Shown here piece by piece: positions 24,753-33,591 of a DNA stretch of 64,000 nucleotides; position 1 is the stretch's first letter, and every line of letters begins with the position of its first letter. Both the position numbers and the translations under genes were made by a program. The notes beneath the pieces were generated by a model. The model searched no databases. It was not told the DNA's origin and saw only the letters and a program-made list of their open reading frames with translations. Location: positions 62,001 to 126,000 of the forward strand of contig JBLHMB010000003.1 in NCBI GenBank assembly GCA_047621665.1, read 5' to 3'. Origin of the DNA: Actimicrobium sp047621665 (GTDB lineage: Bacteria > Pseudomonadota > Gammaproteobacteria > Burkholderiales > Burkholderiaceae_D).

Positions 24753-26180
24753 TCAGGCTTGGCTGGGTAAAAGGGAAGGAATGCGTGCTTCGACTGCCGT
24801 GCCGTCGCGCATCGTCATGAAGGTGTTAAATGCCATCATCACCATCCCGGAGAAGTACAGCAGGCCACCGCTGACGCGGATCACGTAGTACGGATAAGTG
24901 GCCTTGACGCCTTCGACAAAACTGTAGGTCAGCGTGCCGTCGGCATTGACGGCGCGCCACATCAGCCCCTGCATCACGCCGGCAATCCACATCGAGGCGA
25001 TGTACAGGACAACACCGGTGGTGGCGACCCAGAAGTGGGTATCGACCAGACGCGTGCTCCACATCGCGTTCTTGCCGGACAGACGCGGGATCAGGTAATA
25101 GATCGAGCCCATCGTAATGAAACCGACCCAGCCCAGCGCGCCGGAATGGACATGGGCAATCGTCCAGTCGGTGTAGTGCGACAGCGAATTGATGGTCTTG
25201 ATCGACATCATCGGGCCTTCGAAAGTCGACATGCCGTAGAACGATAGCGACACGATCATGAATTTCAGGATCGGATCCGAACGCAGTTTGTGCCAGGCAC
25301 CGGAGAGCGTCATGATGCCGTTGATCATCCCGCCCCACGACGGTGCCAGCAGGATCAGCGAGAACACGACCGCCAGCGACTGGGTCCAGTCCGGCAAGGC
25401 GGTGTAATGCAGGTGATGCGGACCGGCCCACATGTACGTGAAGATCAGTGCCCAGAAGTGGACGATCGACAGCCGGTACGAATACACCGGGCGCTCGGCT
25501 TGTTTGGGGATGAAGTAATAGACCATGCCGAGGTAGCCGGCGGTCAGGATGAAACCCACCGCGTTATGGCCGTACCACCACTGGATCATCGCGTCCTGCA
25601 CGCCCGAATAGGCCGAATACGATTTGGTGAACGAGGCCGGCATGCTGGCACCGTTGACGATATGCAGGATCGCGACAGCCAGGATGAAGGCACCGAAGAA
25701 CCAGTTGGCGACATAGATATGCTTGACCTTGCGCTTGACCAGCGTACCAAAAAATACCACCGCGTAAGCGACCCAGACCACCGTGATCAGCAACGCGATT
25801 GGCCATTCGAGTTCGGCGTATTCCTTACCGCGTGTGAAGCCGAGCGGCAGCGAAATCGTTGCGCCAATGAGCACCAGCTGCCAGCCCCAGAACGTGAACG
25901 CCGCCAGCCGGTCCGAGAACAGCCGGACCTGGCAGGTGCGCTGGACCACGTAATACGAGGTTGCAAACAGACCGCAAATACCGAACGCAAATATCACCGC
26001 ATTGGTATGTAACGGGCGCAGCCGGCCATAGGTCAGCCAGGCAATATCGAAGTTCAGCGCCGGCCACGCCAGCTGCGCCGCGATGAGCACGCCAACCAGC
26101 ATGCCGATGACTCCCCACACCACCGTAGCGATCGTGAACTGCTTGACGACCTTGTAGTTATAGTTCAGTTCCGTTCCCAC
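24753..26180 (-). CDS. ccoN: cbb3-type cytochrome c oxidase subunit I
   Basis: 475 aa catalytic subunit of the high-affinity oxidase. RPLHTNAVIFAFG carries a heme b ligand, WWYGHNAVGFILTAGYLGMVYYF the CuB histidine and the helix VII tyrosine, WAGPHHLHYTALP the CuB histidine pair, and AHVHSGALGWVG the remaining heme ligands. It is first in ccoNOQP-ccoG-fixH. A perfect FNR box is centred 71 bases before its start. Confidence 0.96.
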   Translation of the reverse strand: MGTELNYNYKVVKQFTIATVVWGVIGMLVGVLIAAQLAWPALNFDIAWLTYGRLRPLHTNAVIFAFGICGLFATSYYVVQRTCQVRLFSDRLAAFTFWGWQLVLIGATISLPLGFTRGKEYAELEWPIALLITVVWVAYAVVFFGTLVKRKVKHIYVANWFFGAFILAVAILHIVNGASMPASFTKSYSAYSGVQDAMIQWWYGHNAVGFILTAGYLGMVYYFIPKQAERPVYSYRLSIVHFWALIFTYMWAGPHHLHYTALPDWTQSLAVVFSLILLAPSWGGMINGIMTLSGAWHKLRSDPILKFMIVSLSFYGMSTFEGPMMSIKTINSLSHYTDWTIAHVHSGALGWVGFITMGSIYYLIPRLSGKNAMWSTRLVDTHFWVATTGVVLYIASMWIAGVMQGLMWRAVNADGTLTYSFVEGVKATYPYYVIRVSGGLLYFSGMVMMAFNTFMTMRDGTAVEARIPSLLPSQA

Positions 26181-26244
26181 AAATGCTCTCCCGAAATAGC
26201 AACGCTGACGGGATGGAGAGTAAGAGTCGGGAGCTTAAAAATCC

Positions 26245-26258
26245 TTGATGTGAATCAA
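26245..26258 (-). promoter_or_regulatory. FNR box in the ccoN promoter
   Basis: TTGATGTGAATCAA is a perfect TTGAT-N4-ATCAA site. A TACTCT -10-like hexamer lies 32 bases closer to ccoN (26222-26217, minus strand), which places FNR near -41.5 for class II activation. The hemN promoter has the same geometry. The FNR gene is in this same cluster. Confidence 0.85.
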
Positions 26259-26560
26259 ATTGGCAAGCGTGGTGGAACAGTCATTGAGGAATCAGCAAGG
26301 ACGGTGCAATGCCCCTCATTGCCCGTTGCCGCGAATTAAAAATTAGACAGGACGAACTTGCGCGTCGGGTTGGCGGCGCCAAAGGTCAGCCAGAAGGTGA
26401 GCACAGTAATATCGTGCCCATGCGAATGAACCGCAAACGCGCGACCGGGAGCACAAACAATCATCCCGAACACATCCGTAACAAAGCACACACATCCAAC
26501 GGGAGCGACCACGGTATTCTCGACCCACTCTCACCACGCAACCGGCAAGTACCACTCACC
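26259..26560. other. Intergenic stretch right of the ccoN promoter
   Basis: About 300 bases between the FNR box and the next start. An open frame continues upstream of 26561 through this stretch, but its residues look random (MNRKRATGSTNN) and there is no ribosome site, so it is not included in the next gene. No other feature seen. Confidence 0.35.
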
Positions 26561-26929
26561 ATGACCCGATCCCTCTTCGTCGAATCCGAATTCATCCTGC
26601 TGCTGATCTCCGTGATCATCGTCCCCATTGCCCTGTACAGCGTCATGATGTGGAAAAAGTCGATCTCGCGCGTGTCCGTGCTGCTGTTTGCAGTGACGCT
26701 GATTATCATCGCCGGCGGGAATGTTTTTTTGTTGCAGCTGTTGCGCAAGATGGCGAGCGCCACCCCATCGCTGCTCGACGACCGGATTTTTTCGTCCGAA
26801 ATCTCGGTCGCGCTTTATCTGATCCCAGCTATCTTTGCCGGGATCGGTATCAACCTGATTTCACACATTGTCATCAGCCACCTGACAGAAGCCGAGCGAC
26901 GCTTTGATCGGGAACAGGGCCGGCAGTAA
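26561..26929 (+). CDS. Small membrane protein, unknown function
   Basis: 122 aa with three hydrophobic helices (about residues 7-30, 40-60 and 85-108), ending in a charged cytoplasmic tail (EAERRFDREQGRQ). The start MTRSLFVESEF fits the first helix best. I do not recognise the family. It is the only rightward gene between the two halves of the cco cluster. Confidence 0.6.
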   Translation: MTRSLFVESEFILLLISVIIVPIALYSVMMWKKSISRVSVLLFAVTLIIIAGGNVFLLQLLRKMASATPSLLDDRIFSSEISVALYLIPAIFAGIGINLISHIVISHLTEAERRFDREQGRQ

Positions 26930-27027
26930 CATGGCGACATGCCACCATCCCCCGGGCGTCATCCGGTGCACCGGCAACATGCGCCACTACGCGGACACGC
27001 CACACCGCGATCAACCCACGCAATGTA

Positions 27028-27612
27028 TTAAGCGCAGGAAACCTGCACCGACGTAACCGGCGCCGAACCCATCACCGCCGTTCCTGTACCAGCGACCACG
27101 CGGCAAGTCTGCCCTGCAGGCTGAGTCAGTACCGCGACGCCATAGACCGTGCCATCAGCTACCGTCGTCGGCAACGTAAATGACTGCGCACCCGCGGCCG
27201 GGCTGACCGTATCACTTCCATTGGTCAGCACAAGACCAGCCGTGTTCAGGCTGGCGATGGTGCCGCCCAACGTGTACTTGTTCGGTACGCAAATAACATT
27301 GGCGGTGGTGATCGCAATGCCGCTGGCGCTGCCGGTGGCGTTGGCCACCGCACAGGTCAGCCGGGCCGGCTGGGTCTGCACCTTGATCGCGAACGCGGCA
27401 TTGACATCGATCTGGTTTGGAAAGGTATAAATCGTCGCATTGGCCGGAATGCTGACGGTGCTGGCGGTACCGTTGGCGAGCACCAGACCGCTGGTGGTCA
27501 GGCCGGCCACCGCACCGCCCAGATTGACGGCGGTGTAACCGCCGCACGCTGCCAATGCGCAAGACAGGAGCAGCGCGGCAGGCAGGCGCAGAGTAGAAGT
27601 GAGTGTAGTCAT
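27028..27612 (-). CDS. Repeat lipoprotein A (paralogue of next gene)
   Basis: 194 aa. Lipoprotein signal LLLSCALAACGG (Cys about residue 19), then two repeats of about 75 residues. Each runs GLxxxGLVLxNG, xTVSxPAxxxxFTxP, xVLTQPAxQTCxVxxGTG and ends with VxVxC. Two cysteines per repeat suggest disulfides. Function unknown; extracytoplasmic and beta-rich by pattern. The downstream gene at 27674 is a diverged copy, so the pair arose by tandem duplication. Confidence 0.75.
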   Translation of the reverse strand: MTTLTSTLRLPAALLLSCALAACGGYTAVNLGGAVAGLTTSGLVLANGTASTVSIPANATIYTFPNQIDVNAAFAIKVQTQPARLTCAVANATGSASGIAITTANVICVPNKYTLGGTIASLNTAGLVLTNGSDTVSPAAGAQSFTLPTTVADGTVYGVAVLTQPAGQTCRVVAGTGTAVMGSAPVTSVQVSCA

Positions 27613-27673
27613 TGCAGGCTTTCGGAAACGGAGAGAAAAATCAAATGGAATCGCAAGTGATCCGGACGGCAGA

Positions 27674-28255
27674 TTACGGTGCGCAGTTGACCACGACATT
27701 ACTGACATTGGTCGTGCTCATCGTACCGGCACCGTTCTGTACCACGCACTTCAGGCCGGTTGGCTGGGTCAGCACCGTCACGCCGTAGGCGAAGCCGTCA
27801 CCAATTTTGGTCGGAAAAACAAAGGGGGCCGTATTCACCGGCACGCTGACGGTGTCACTCCCATTGGCCAGTACCAGCCCACTTGCCGTCAGCCCGTAGA
27901 CATTACCGCCCAGCGTCTGATTCGGTACGCACGCCACCAGCACATTGGTCACATCCGCTTTGGCCACGCCGCTGCCATTGGTCACGCGGCAAGTTAGATC
28001 AGGTGACTTCGCCGTCACTACCGTGAGAAAGCCATAGCCGGTCGGAACCCGCGCGGTGAAGGTAAAGGTACTGGTATTGGTCGGCAACGTGATGCTGGAA
28101 TAGCCATTATTGAGCGTCAGCGTGCCGGTCGACAGACCGGTCACAGTGCCGCCCACACTGATATTCGATACATTGCTGCCACCGCCGCAGGCCGCCAGGC
28201 CGGTGACTGACGCCAGCACGATCGCGGCACGGGAAATCAAGGTCAGTGTCTTCAT
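27674..28255 (-). CDS. Repeat lipoprotein B (paralogue of previous gene)
   Basis: 193 aa. Signal ends at GLAACGGG (Cys23), followed by two repeats of the same type as its neighbour: GLSTGTLTLNNG ... TCRVTNGSG and GLTASGLVLANGSDTVSVPVNT ... VLTQPTGLKCVVQNGAG. Start is ATG 28255. Function unknown. The pair splits the cco accessory genes into two groups, which suggests an insertion between them. Confidence 0.75.
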   Translation of the reverse strand: MKTLTLISRAAIVLASVTGLAACGGGSNVSNISVGGTVTGLSTGTLTLNNGYSSITLPTNTSTFTFTARVPTGYGFLTVVTAKSPDLTCRVTNGSGVAKADVTNVLVACVPNQTLGGNVYGLTASGLVLANGSDTVSVPVNTAPFVFPTKIGDGFAYGVTVLTQPTGLKCVVQNGAGTMSTTNVSNVVVNCAP

Positions 28256-28385
28256 GAGTACTCACTAAAATTATTCGGAGGCCGGTCTTTGACGCGGGCA
28301 AGTTGGGCATGTTTATACTCCAATTCAGGCGCGCAGGACTAACTGTTGTGATGATTTAATTGCCGCCACTCTACTACGCGCGCGC

Positions 28386-28418
28386 AAAAAAAATCCACGC
28401 GCGTGATCGCACGTGGAT
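28386..28418 (-). terminator. Intrinsic terminator of the hemN-ccoI-ccoS transcript
   Basis: Reading leftwards, stem ATCCACG / CGTGGAT is followed by a run of eight T (A run at 28386-28393 on the plus strand). It lies about 165 bases past the ccoS stop and would end the leftward operon. The rest of 28256-28580 shows no gene. Confidence 0.75.
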
Positions 28419-28580
28419 GAACCCATTAGTCAGTTGGGAGAGGAGCAGACTTGATGCACAACCCCACGATAAATGGCTGGCCAGTGCCGTGCCTGTCCAC
28501 TTACAAACACTTACGGTCATCAGCGCTCCTGTAGAAATCCGTATTTGGTCACCACCTGCAGCCAACGCTGCTGCGAACAC

Positions 28581-28766
28581 TCAGGCACTATCCTCGGGAT
28601 CGTGATCGTGCGCATTGACTTGTGGCCGGTCATCATCATGCAGCACGCGCCAGCCGGGACTCACCAGATCATCGAACTGACCATTATCGGACGCCCCGAA
28701 AAAAAACCAGATCGCGGCAAACACGACGCCGACACTCAGCGGAACCAGCAGGAAGAGCGCTTCCAT
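28581..28766 (-). CDS. ccoS: cbb3-type oxidase assembly protein CcoS
   Basis: 61 aa. MEALFLLVPLSVGVVFAAIWFFFGASDNGQFDDL is the CcoS pattern: one N-terminal helix then a short tail; WFF-xSxxxGQFDDL is the signature. The tail is rich in His and Asp (DDDRPQVNAHDHDPEDS), which could bind copper (inference). It starts two bases after the ccoI stop. Confidence 0.9.
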   Translation of the reverse strand: MEALFLLVPLSVGVVFAAIWFFFGASDNGQFDDLVSPGWRVLHDDDRPQVNAHDHDPEDSA

Positions 28767-28768
28767 GA

Positions 28769-31201
28769 TCAGGAATTCTTTCCCGAAAAAGGTCGTACCC
28801 GACGCAGGCGTAACGCATTCAACACCACCACGGCGGAACTGACCGACATGCCGATACCGGTCATCCACGGACTGAGCCAGCCCAGCGCCGCAGCCGGGAT
28901 TGCCACGACGTTGTACAGCGTCGCCCAGCCGAGGTTTTGCCCGATCACCGCCAGCGTTTGTGCGGCGGTGGTGTCGACCTCGCACAGGGCCGACAAGTGT
29001 CCCGACAACAGCACGCAATCGGCGTGCAACTGCGCCAGCGCCGTGCCGCCGCCCATCGCGAACGACACATCGACACCGCTCAGTACGGCCGCATCATTGA
29101 TGCCATCGCCGACCATCGCGACGATGGCACCATCGCGCTGCAAGGCTTGCACGTAAGCGAGTTTCTGCCCGGGCAAGACATCACCGAGCGCCGTGCCTAT
29201 GCCCAGTCCGCTCGCGACTTGCTGCGCGACGGCTTGCCGGTCGCCGCTGAGCAGGATGACAGTCTTGCCGGCACGCTGAAAATGGGCCACGACTTCGCGC
29301 GCGTCGCTGCGCACCCCATCGGCCAGATCGAAGCGCACCAGCCAGCCGCCATGGTTGCCGAGATAGACGGCGGTGGCATCGGGCGAGCCAGCATCGTCGG
29401 ACGCACCGGCGAGTTCAGCAACAAACGTGGCTGTGCCCAATCGGACGGTGCGGCCCTCGAAGATGGCCTCCAGTCCGCACCCCGCCACTTGCCGCACATC
29501 GGACACCTGCAACGCCGGTCCCGGAATATCCTGCGCCGCCGCAACAAGGGCGGCGGCCAGCGGATGAGCGCTGGATTTTTCCATTGCTGCGGCCAGTTGC
29601 ACGCACCAGTCCCGCGATGCGGTGGCCAGCAGTGCGACATGCCGCAGGACCGGCTTGCCGGCGGTCAGCGTACCGGTCTTGTCGAAGATGACGTGGGTGG
29701 CGCGATGCAGGGTTTCCAGTACATGCGGTTGCACGATCAGGATGCCGCGCCGCACCAGCCGGTCGGTCGCTGCCGCCAGCGCAGTCGGGGTGGCCAGCGA
29801 CAGCGCACACGGGCACGACACCACCAGCACCGCAATCGCAATCGGCCAGGCCCGCGCCGCGTCCGCCCATTGCCAGTAGAAAAATACCGCCAGCGCAAAC
29901 AACAACAGGATGCCGACAAACCACGCCGCAACCTGATCGGCCCATTGCGCCAGTTGCGGCTTGCCCTGCCCGGCCCGTTCGATCAGCTTGACCAGAATCG
30001 ACAAGGTACTGTCACGTGCAGCCTGCGTGATGCGTACGACAAGCGGCTGCGTCGCATTGACCGCGCCACCTGGCAGCGTCGCACCGACGCACTTGCGCAG
30101 CGGCCGGCTTTCTCCGGTCAGCAACGACAGGTCGACAGCGCTGTCGCCTTCGAGCACCAGCCCATCGGCGGCAATCGCTTCGCCGGGTCGCACCAGGATC
30201 ACGTCGCCTTCGCGCAGCTGGCCGGCGGCCATCAGCACCAGCGCGCGGTCGTCCGGATAACCGGGCATGAACCAGGCCGAGGCCGGCAAGGCCGATTGCA
30301 ACCTATTCAGTGCCGAGGCCGCCTTGCGCCGTGCCGACAGTTCCAGATAGCGGCTGCACAGCAGCAGGAAGATGAACATCGTGATCGAGTCGAAGTACAC
30401 CTCGCCGCCACCGCGCAAGGTGGCCACGACGCTGCCGGCGAACGCCGCGCCGATGCCGAGTGCGACCGGCACATCCATGCCGGGCTGGCGACTTTTCAGG
30501 TTAATCCATGCGCCGCGAAAAAACGGCCGGGCCGAATACAGCAGCGCCGGCAAGGTCAGCAGCAGGCTGGCCCAGCGCATCAGGCTGGCCATCTCGGCAT
30601 CCATCGAGCCGTCGCTGGCCAGGTATCCCGGCAGCACATACATCATCACCTGCATCATCGACAAGCCGGCGATGAACAGTTGACGAAACAGCGTCTTGCG
30701 GGCGCGCTCGAGTTGCGCGCCGTGGCGCACCGGGTCGTACGGCATGGCGGTGTAACCGATTTCACGCAGCGCGATCAGGATGTCGCTGGGCTTGCAATGG
30801 CTATGGTTCCAGCTGACCTGCAGGCGCTCTGTGGCGGCATTCATGGCGACGGCCTGCACGCCGGGCAAGCGTGCCAGCCGGCGTTCGATCAACCAGACAC
30901 AGGCGGCGCAGCGGATGTCTTCAATCAGGAAAATCGCTTCGGCGCTGTCACTGCCCACGTCGATGCCGGCAATCACTCCGGTGTCATAGAGCGTGAGCCC
31001 GGGCGGGATCAGGCCATCGTGGATGGCGGTCGCCGCATAGCCTTCGCGCGTGCGGTAATAATCGCTAAAGCCGTTGTCGACAATACTTTGCGCGACCGCT
31101 GCGCAACCGGGGCAGCACATCGACTGGACCACGGCATCAATCGTGACTTGCCAGGCGCTACCCGCCGGCACCGGCAAACTGCAATGAAAGCAGTTGTTCA
31201 T
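28769..31201 (-). CDS. ccoI: Copper-exporting P1B-type ATPase CcoI
   Basis: 810 aa. N-terminal CFHCSLPVP and CCPGCAAV sites, a heavy-metal-binding domain with CAACVW, eight membrane helices with the CPC motif in VVSCPCALSLATPTAL, phosphorylation motif DKTGTLT and the hinge VGDGINDAAVL. CcoI/FixI supplies copper to the cbb3 oxidase. Start is ATG 31201 (MNNCFHC), overlapping the upstream stop as ATGA; seven more in-frame residues upstream are not needed. Confidence 0.94.
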   Translation of the reverse strand: MNNCFHCSLPVPAGSAWQVTIDAVVQSMCCPGCAAVAQSIVDNGFSDYYRTREGYAATAIHDGLIPPGLTLYDTGVIAGIDVGSDSAEAIFLIEDIRCAACVWLIERRLARLPGVQAVAMNAATERLQVSWNHSHCKPSDILIALREIGYTAMPYDPVRHGAQLERARKTLFRQLFIAGLSMMQVMMYVLPGYLASDGSMDAEMASLMRWASLLLTLPALLYSARPFFRGAWINLKSRQPGMDVPVALGIGAAFAGSVVATLRGGGEVYFDSITMFIFLLLCSRYLELSARRKAASALNRLQSALPASAWFMPGYPDDRALVLMAAGQLREGDVILVRPGEAIAADGLVLEGDSAVDLSLLTGESRPLRKCVGATLPGGAVNATQPLVVRITQAARDSTLSILVKLIERAGQGKPQLAQWADQVAAWFVGILLLFALAVFFYWQWADAARAWPIAIAVLVVSCPCALSLATPTALAAATDRLVRRGILIVQPHVLETLHRATHVIFDKTGTLTAGKPVLRHVALLATASRDWCVQLAAAMEKSSAHPLAAALVAAAQDIPGPALQVSDVRQVAGCGLEAIFEGRTVRLGTATFVAELAGASDDAGSPDATAVYLGNHGGWLVRFDLADGVRSDAREVVAHFQRAGKTVILLSGDRQAVAQQVASGLGIGTALGDVLPGQKLAYVQALQRDGAIVAMVGDGINDAAVLSGVDVSFAMGGGTALAQLHADCVLLSGHLSALCEVDTTAAQTLAVIGQNLGWATLYNVVAIPAAALGWLSPWMTGIGMSVSSAVVVLNALRLRRVRPFSGKNS

Positions 31202-31947
31202 GACCCCATCGGCGTGATGCACACCGCATCGAGCCAGCTATCCGGCATGCCATGTGCTGCCCGCCAGATACCGAGCAGTCCGAACGTCAGTACCAGCAAG
31301 CCACTGCCAATGCCCACGGCGGGCTTTTGCATCACCACCCGCAATTGCGTGCCGAGCACGCCCATCACCAGCAACGTCGGCAAGGTGCCCAGCCCGAACG
31401 CCAGCATCACGCTCGCACCGGATAATGCTGAACCGGTCAGCATCGCAGTGAGCAGCACGCTGTAGACCATGCCGCACGGTAGCCAGCCCCACAGACTACC
31501 CATGGCAAACATTTTGAGCGGACTGTCGAGCGGCAACAGATGGCGGGTCAGCGGCTGCAGTGACTTCCAGAGCGACTGGCCGAGGGACTCAACGCGGGCC
31601 AGTCCCTGCCAGGCACCCATCAGATACAAGCCCAGAACGACCAGCATCAGGTTGGCCAGCCAGAGGCCTGCCAGCTGGAACGTCGCCAATCCCGTCAGCA
31701 TGCGCGCGCCGTTGGCCACACCACCCAGCACCGCACCGGCCAGCGTATAACTGCCGATGCGTCCGGCGTTGTACGACAGCACCCGCAACATGCGGTCCGC
31801 CGGCACCGCCGCCATCACTGCCACCGGAAACGGCCGCGCCGCCGGTGCCACTGACAAGGCCGTCACGATGCCGCCGCACATGCCGACACAGTGCACACTG
31901 GCAAGCAGGCCGATGACAAAAAACGGCAGGAGGGAAAGGGCTGTCAT
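31198..31947 (-). CDS. Sulfite exporter TauE/SafE-family membrane protein of the cco cluster
   Basis: 249 aa with six predicted helices. HCVGMCGGIVTAL near the N-terminus is the motif of the CcoH/CcoI-linked TauE/SafE branch (DsbD-like fold) thought to help copper handling for cbb3 oxidase. It lies between hemN and ccoI and overlaps ccoI by four bases. The sulfite transport name is a family label only. Confidence 0.85.
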   Translation of the reverse strand: MTALSLLPFFVIGLLASVHCVGMCGGIVTALSVAPAARPFPVAVMAAVPADRMLRVLSYNAGRIGSYTLAGAVLGGVANGARMLTGLATFQLAGLWLANLMLVVLGLYLMGAWQGLARVESLGQSLWKSLQPLTRHLLPLDSPLKMFAMGSLWGWLPCGMVYSVLLTAMLTGSALSGASVMLAFGLGTLPTLLVMGVLGTQLRVVMQKPAVGIGSGLLVLTFGLLGIWRAAHGMPDSWLDAVCITPMGS

Positions 31948-31959
31948 CTGGTATGCGCG

Positions 31960-33420
31960 TCAGATCGTCTTCGAATGGCGCAGCGGATCGACAGCCGCAC
32001 TCAAGTAGCGGTCAAACACCATGCAGATGTTGCGGATCAGTAGCCGGCCTTGCGGCGTAACGCTGATCCACTCGTCATCGATGGTCAGCAAGCCGTCGTG
32101 CGCCAGTACCCGCAACTGCGCCAGTTCGGCGGCAAAATAGGTCGCCATGGTGATCGGATAAGCCTGCTCGATGGAGGCGATCGACATCTCGAAATTACAC
32201 ATCAGCAGCTGGATGATCGCGCGTCGCAAGAGATCGTCCATGCCCAGCTTGATGCCGCGCACGACCGGCAATTCATTCTTGTCGAGATGGGCGTAATAGG
32301 CCTCCAGCGTCTTGGCGTTCTGGCTGTAGGTCGCCGCCACCGCGCTGATGGCCGAGACCCCGCACGACACCAGGTCCAGTTCGGCATGGGTCGAGTAACC
32401 CTGAAAATTGCGATGCAGCCGGCCCTGCCCTTGCGCAATCGCCAGGTCGTCGGCGGGACGGGCAAAGTGGTCCATGCCGATGTAGACATAACCGGCTTCG
32501 GTCAGGCGACGGATACACAGCGCCAGCAGGTCGAGCCGGGTGGCGCTACCGGGCAGGTCGGCGTCGAGGATGCGACGCTGTGGCTTGAAGACATGCGGCA
32601 GGTGCGCATAATTGTAGATCGCAATGCGATCCGGGCTGGCCGCAATGACCTTGCTCAGCGTACGCGCCATCGTCATCACGTTTTGCTTCGGCAAGCCGTA
32701 GATCAGGTCGATGCTGACCGAACGGAATTTGGCATCGCGTGCGGCCTCGATAATGGCCAGCGTGTCGCTTTCCGGCTGGACCCGATTGACGGCTTTTTGC
32801 ACGTCGGGATCGAAATCCTGCACGCCAAGACTGATGCGGTTGAAGCCCTGCCGGCGCAACGTGAAGATCCGTTCGCGCGAGACCGTACGCGGATCGACTT
32901 CGATAGCATATTCGCCAATGTCGTCCGGTACCAGCTTGAACCAGCGCCGCACCTGCGCCATCAGTTCATCTATCTGGTCATCCGGAAAATAGGTCGGCGT
33001 GCCGCCACCGAGATGGACTTGCTCGACCTGGTTCATGTCGGCGAACAACTGGCCCTGCATTTCGATTTCGCGCTTGAGGTAGGTCAGGTAGGTCGCCGCC
33101 TTCTCGACTTTTTTGGTGACGATCTTGTTGCAGGCGCAGTAGTAGCAAACCGTGTCGCAGAACGGAATATGCAGGTACAGCGATAACGGCTTGCGCCCGC
33201 CCCGGGTGCGCAGGCCGGCCACGGCATGCAGGTAATCGCGATAACGGAAGGCGTCGGTAAACCGGTCGGCGGTCGGGTACGAGGTGTAGCGCGGACCCTG
33301 CTGCCTGAATTTACCGATCAGCGCCGCGTCGAATCGCACCGACGGGACCGGCGTGACCGGAATAACCGGAATAACCGGAATAACCGGAATAACCGGAATA
33401 ACCGGGATAAGGGAAACCAT
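31960..33420 (-). CDS. hemN: Oxygen-independent coproporphyrinogen III oxidase
   Basis: 486 aa radical SAM enzyme for heme synthesis without oxygen. The cluster motif CDTVCYYCACNK and HLGGGTPT are intact, and ISLGVQDFDPDVQKAVNRVQ and the C-terminal HemN domain are present. Start is ATG 33420 because AGGAG precedes it by eight bases. Residues 4-20 are a VIP repeat encoded by a 9-bp tandem repeat, absent from ordinary HemN. An FNR box lies upstream, so expression should rise under low oxygen. Confidence 0.94.
   Translation of the reverse strand: MVSLIPVIPVIPVIPVIPVIPVTPVPSVRFDAALIGKFRQQGPRYTSYPTADRFTDAFRYRDYLHAVAGLRTRGGRKPLSLYLHIPFCDTVCYYCACNKIVTKKVEKAATYLTYLKREIEMQGQLFADMNQVEQVHLGGGTPTYFPDDQIDELMAQVRRWFKLVPDDIGEYAIEVDPRTVSRERIFTLRRQGFNRISLGVQDFDPDVQKAVNRVQPESDTLAIIEAARDAKFRSVSIDLIYGLPKQNVMTMARTLSKVIAASPDRIAIYNYAHLPHVFKPQRRILDADLPGSATRLDLLALCIRRLTEAGYVYIGMDHFARPADDLAIAQGQGRLHRNFQGYSTHAELDLVSCGVSAISAVAATYSQNAKTLEAYYAHLDKNELPVVRGIKLGMDDLLRRAIIQLLMCNFEMSIASIEQAYPITMATYFAAELAQLRVLAHDGLLTIDDEWISVTPQGRLLIRNICMVFDRYLSAAVDPLRHSKTI
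33361..33405. repeat. Nine-bp tandem repeat inside hemN
   Basis: Five perfect copies of AATAACCGG, with partial copies on both sides, encode a (Val-Ile-Pro) run at the N-terminus of HemN. Because the unit is three codons, copy-number change would lengthen or shorten the protein without a frameshift. Confidence 0.9.
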
Positions 33421-33504
33421 CAATTTTGCTCCTGCTGCCATTCACGCCGAGGCTGGTTACGTGACTTGATGACCGGAGTGTAGGGAGGCTATCTCTCAAA
33501 AACT

Positions 33505-33518
33505 TTGACTCACATCAA
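33505..33518 (-). promoter_or_regulatory. FNR box in the hemN promoter
   Basis: TTGACTCACATCAA fits TTGAY-N4-ATCAA. A TACACT -10-like hexamer lies 32 bases closer to hemN (33482-33477, minus strand), the same spacing as at ccoN, consistent with class II FNR activation. Confidence 0.75.
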
Positions 33519-33591
33519 AAACGGCAAAGACACACCGTGTACCGCGCAACGATACCGGCGACGCGTGGCACCCGACAATATGCCCTTTCGC

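Noticed and set aside
26309..26560. N-terminal extension of the small membrane protein at 26561
   Set aside because: Residues are composition-random, polar and without ribosome site; the hydrophobic protein starts naturally at 26561.
28937..31465. Very long rightward open frame (over 800 codons) opposite ccoI
   Set aside because: It mirrors the codons of the clearly recognisable copper ATPase and its neighbour; the protein is Arg/Gln/His-rich without any family feature. Such antisense frames are common in GC-rich genes.
33361..33405. The hemN repeat or the TCAACA array as a CRISPR
   Set aside because: Units are 9 and 6 bases with no spacers; no cas genes in the window. No CRISPR, tRNA or rRNA gene was found anywhere in the 64 kb.
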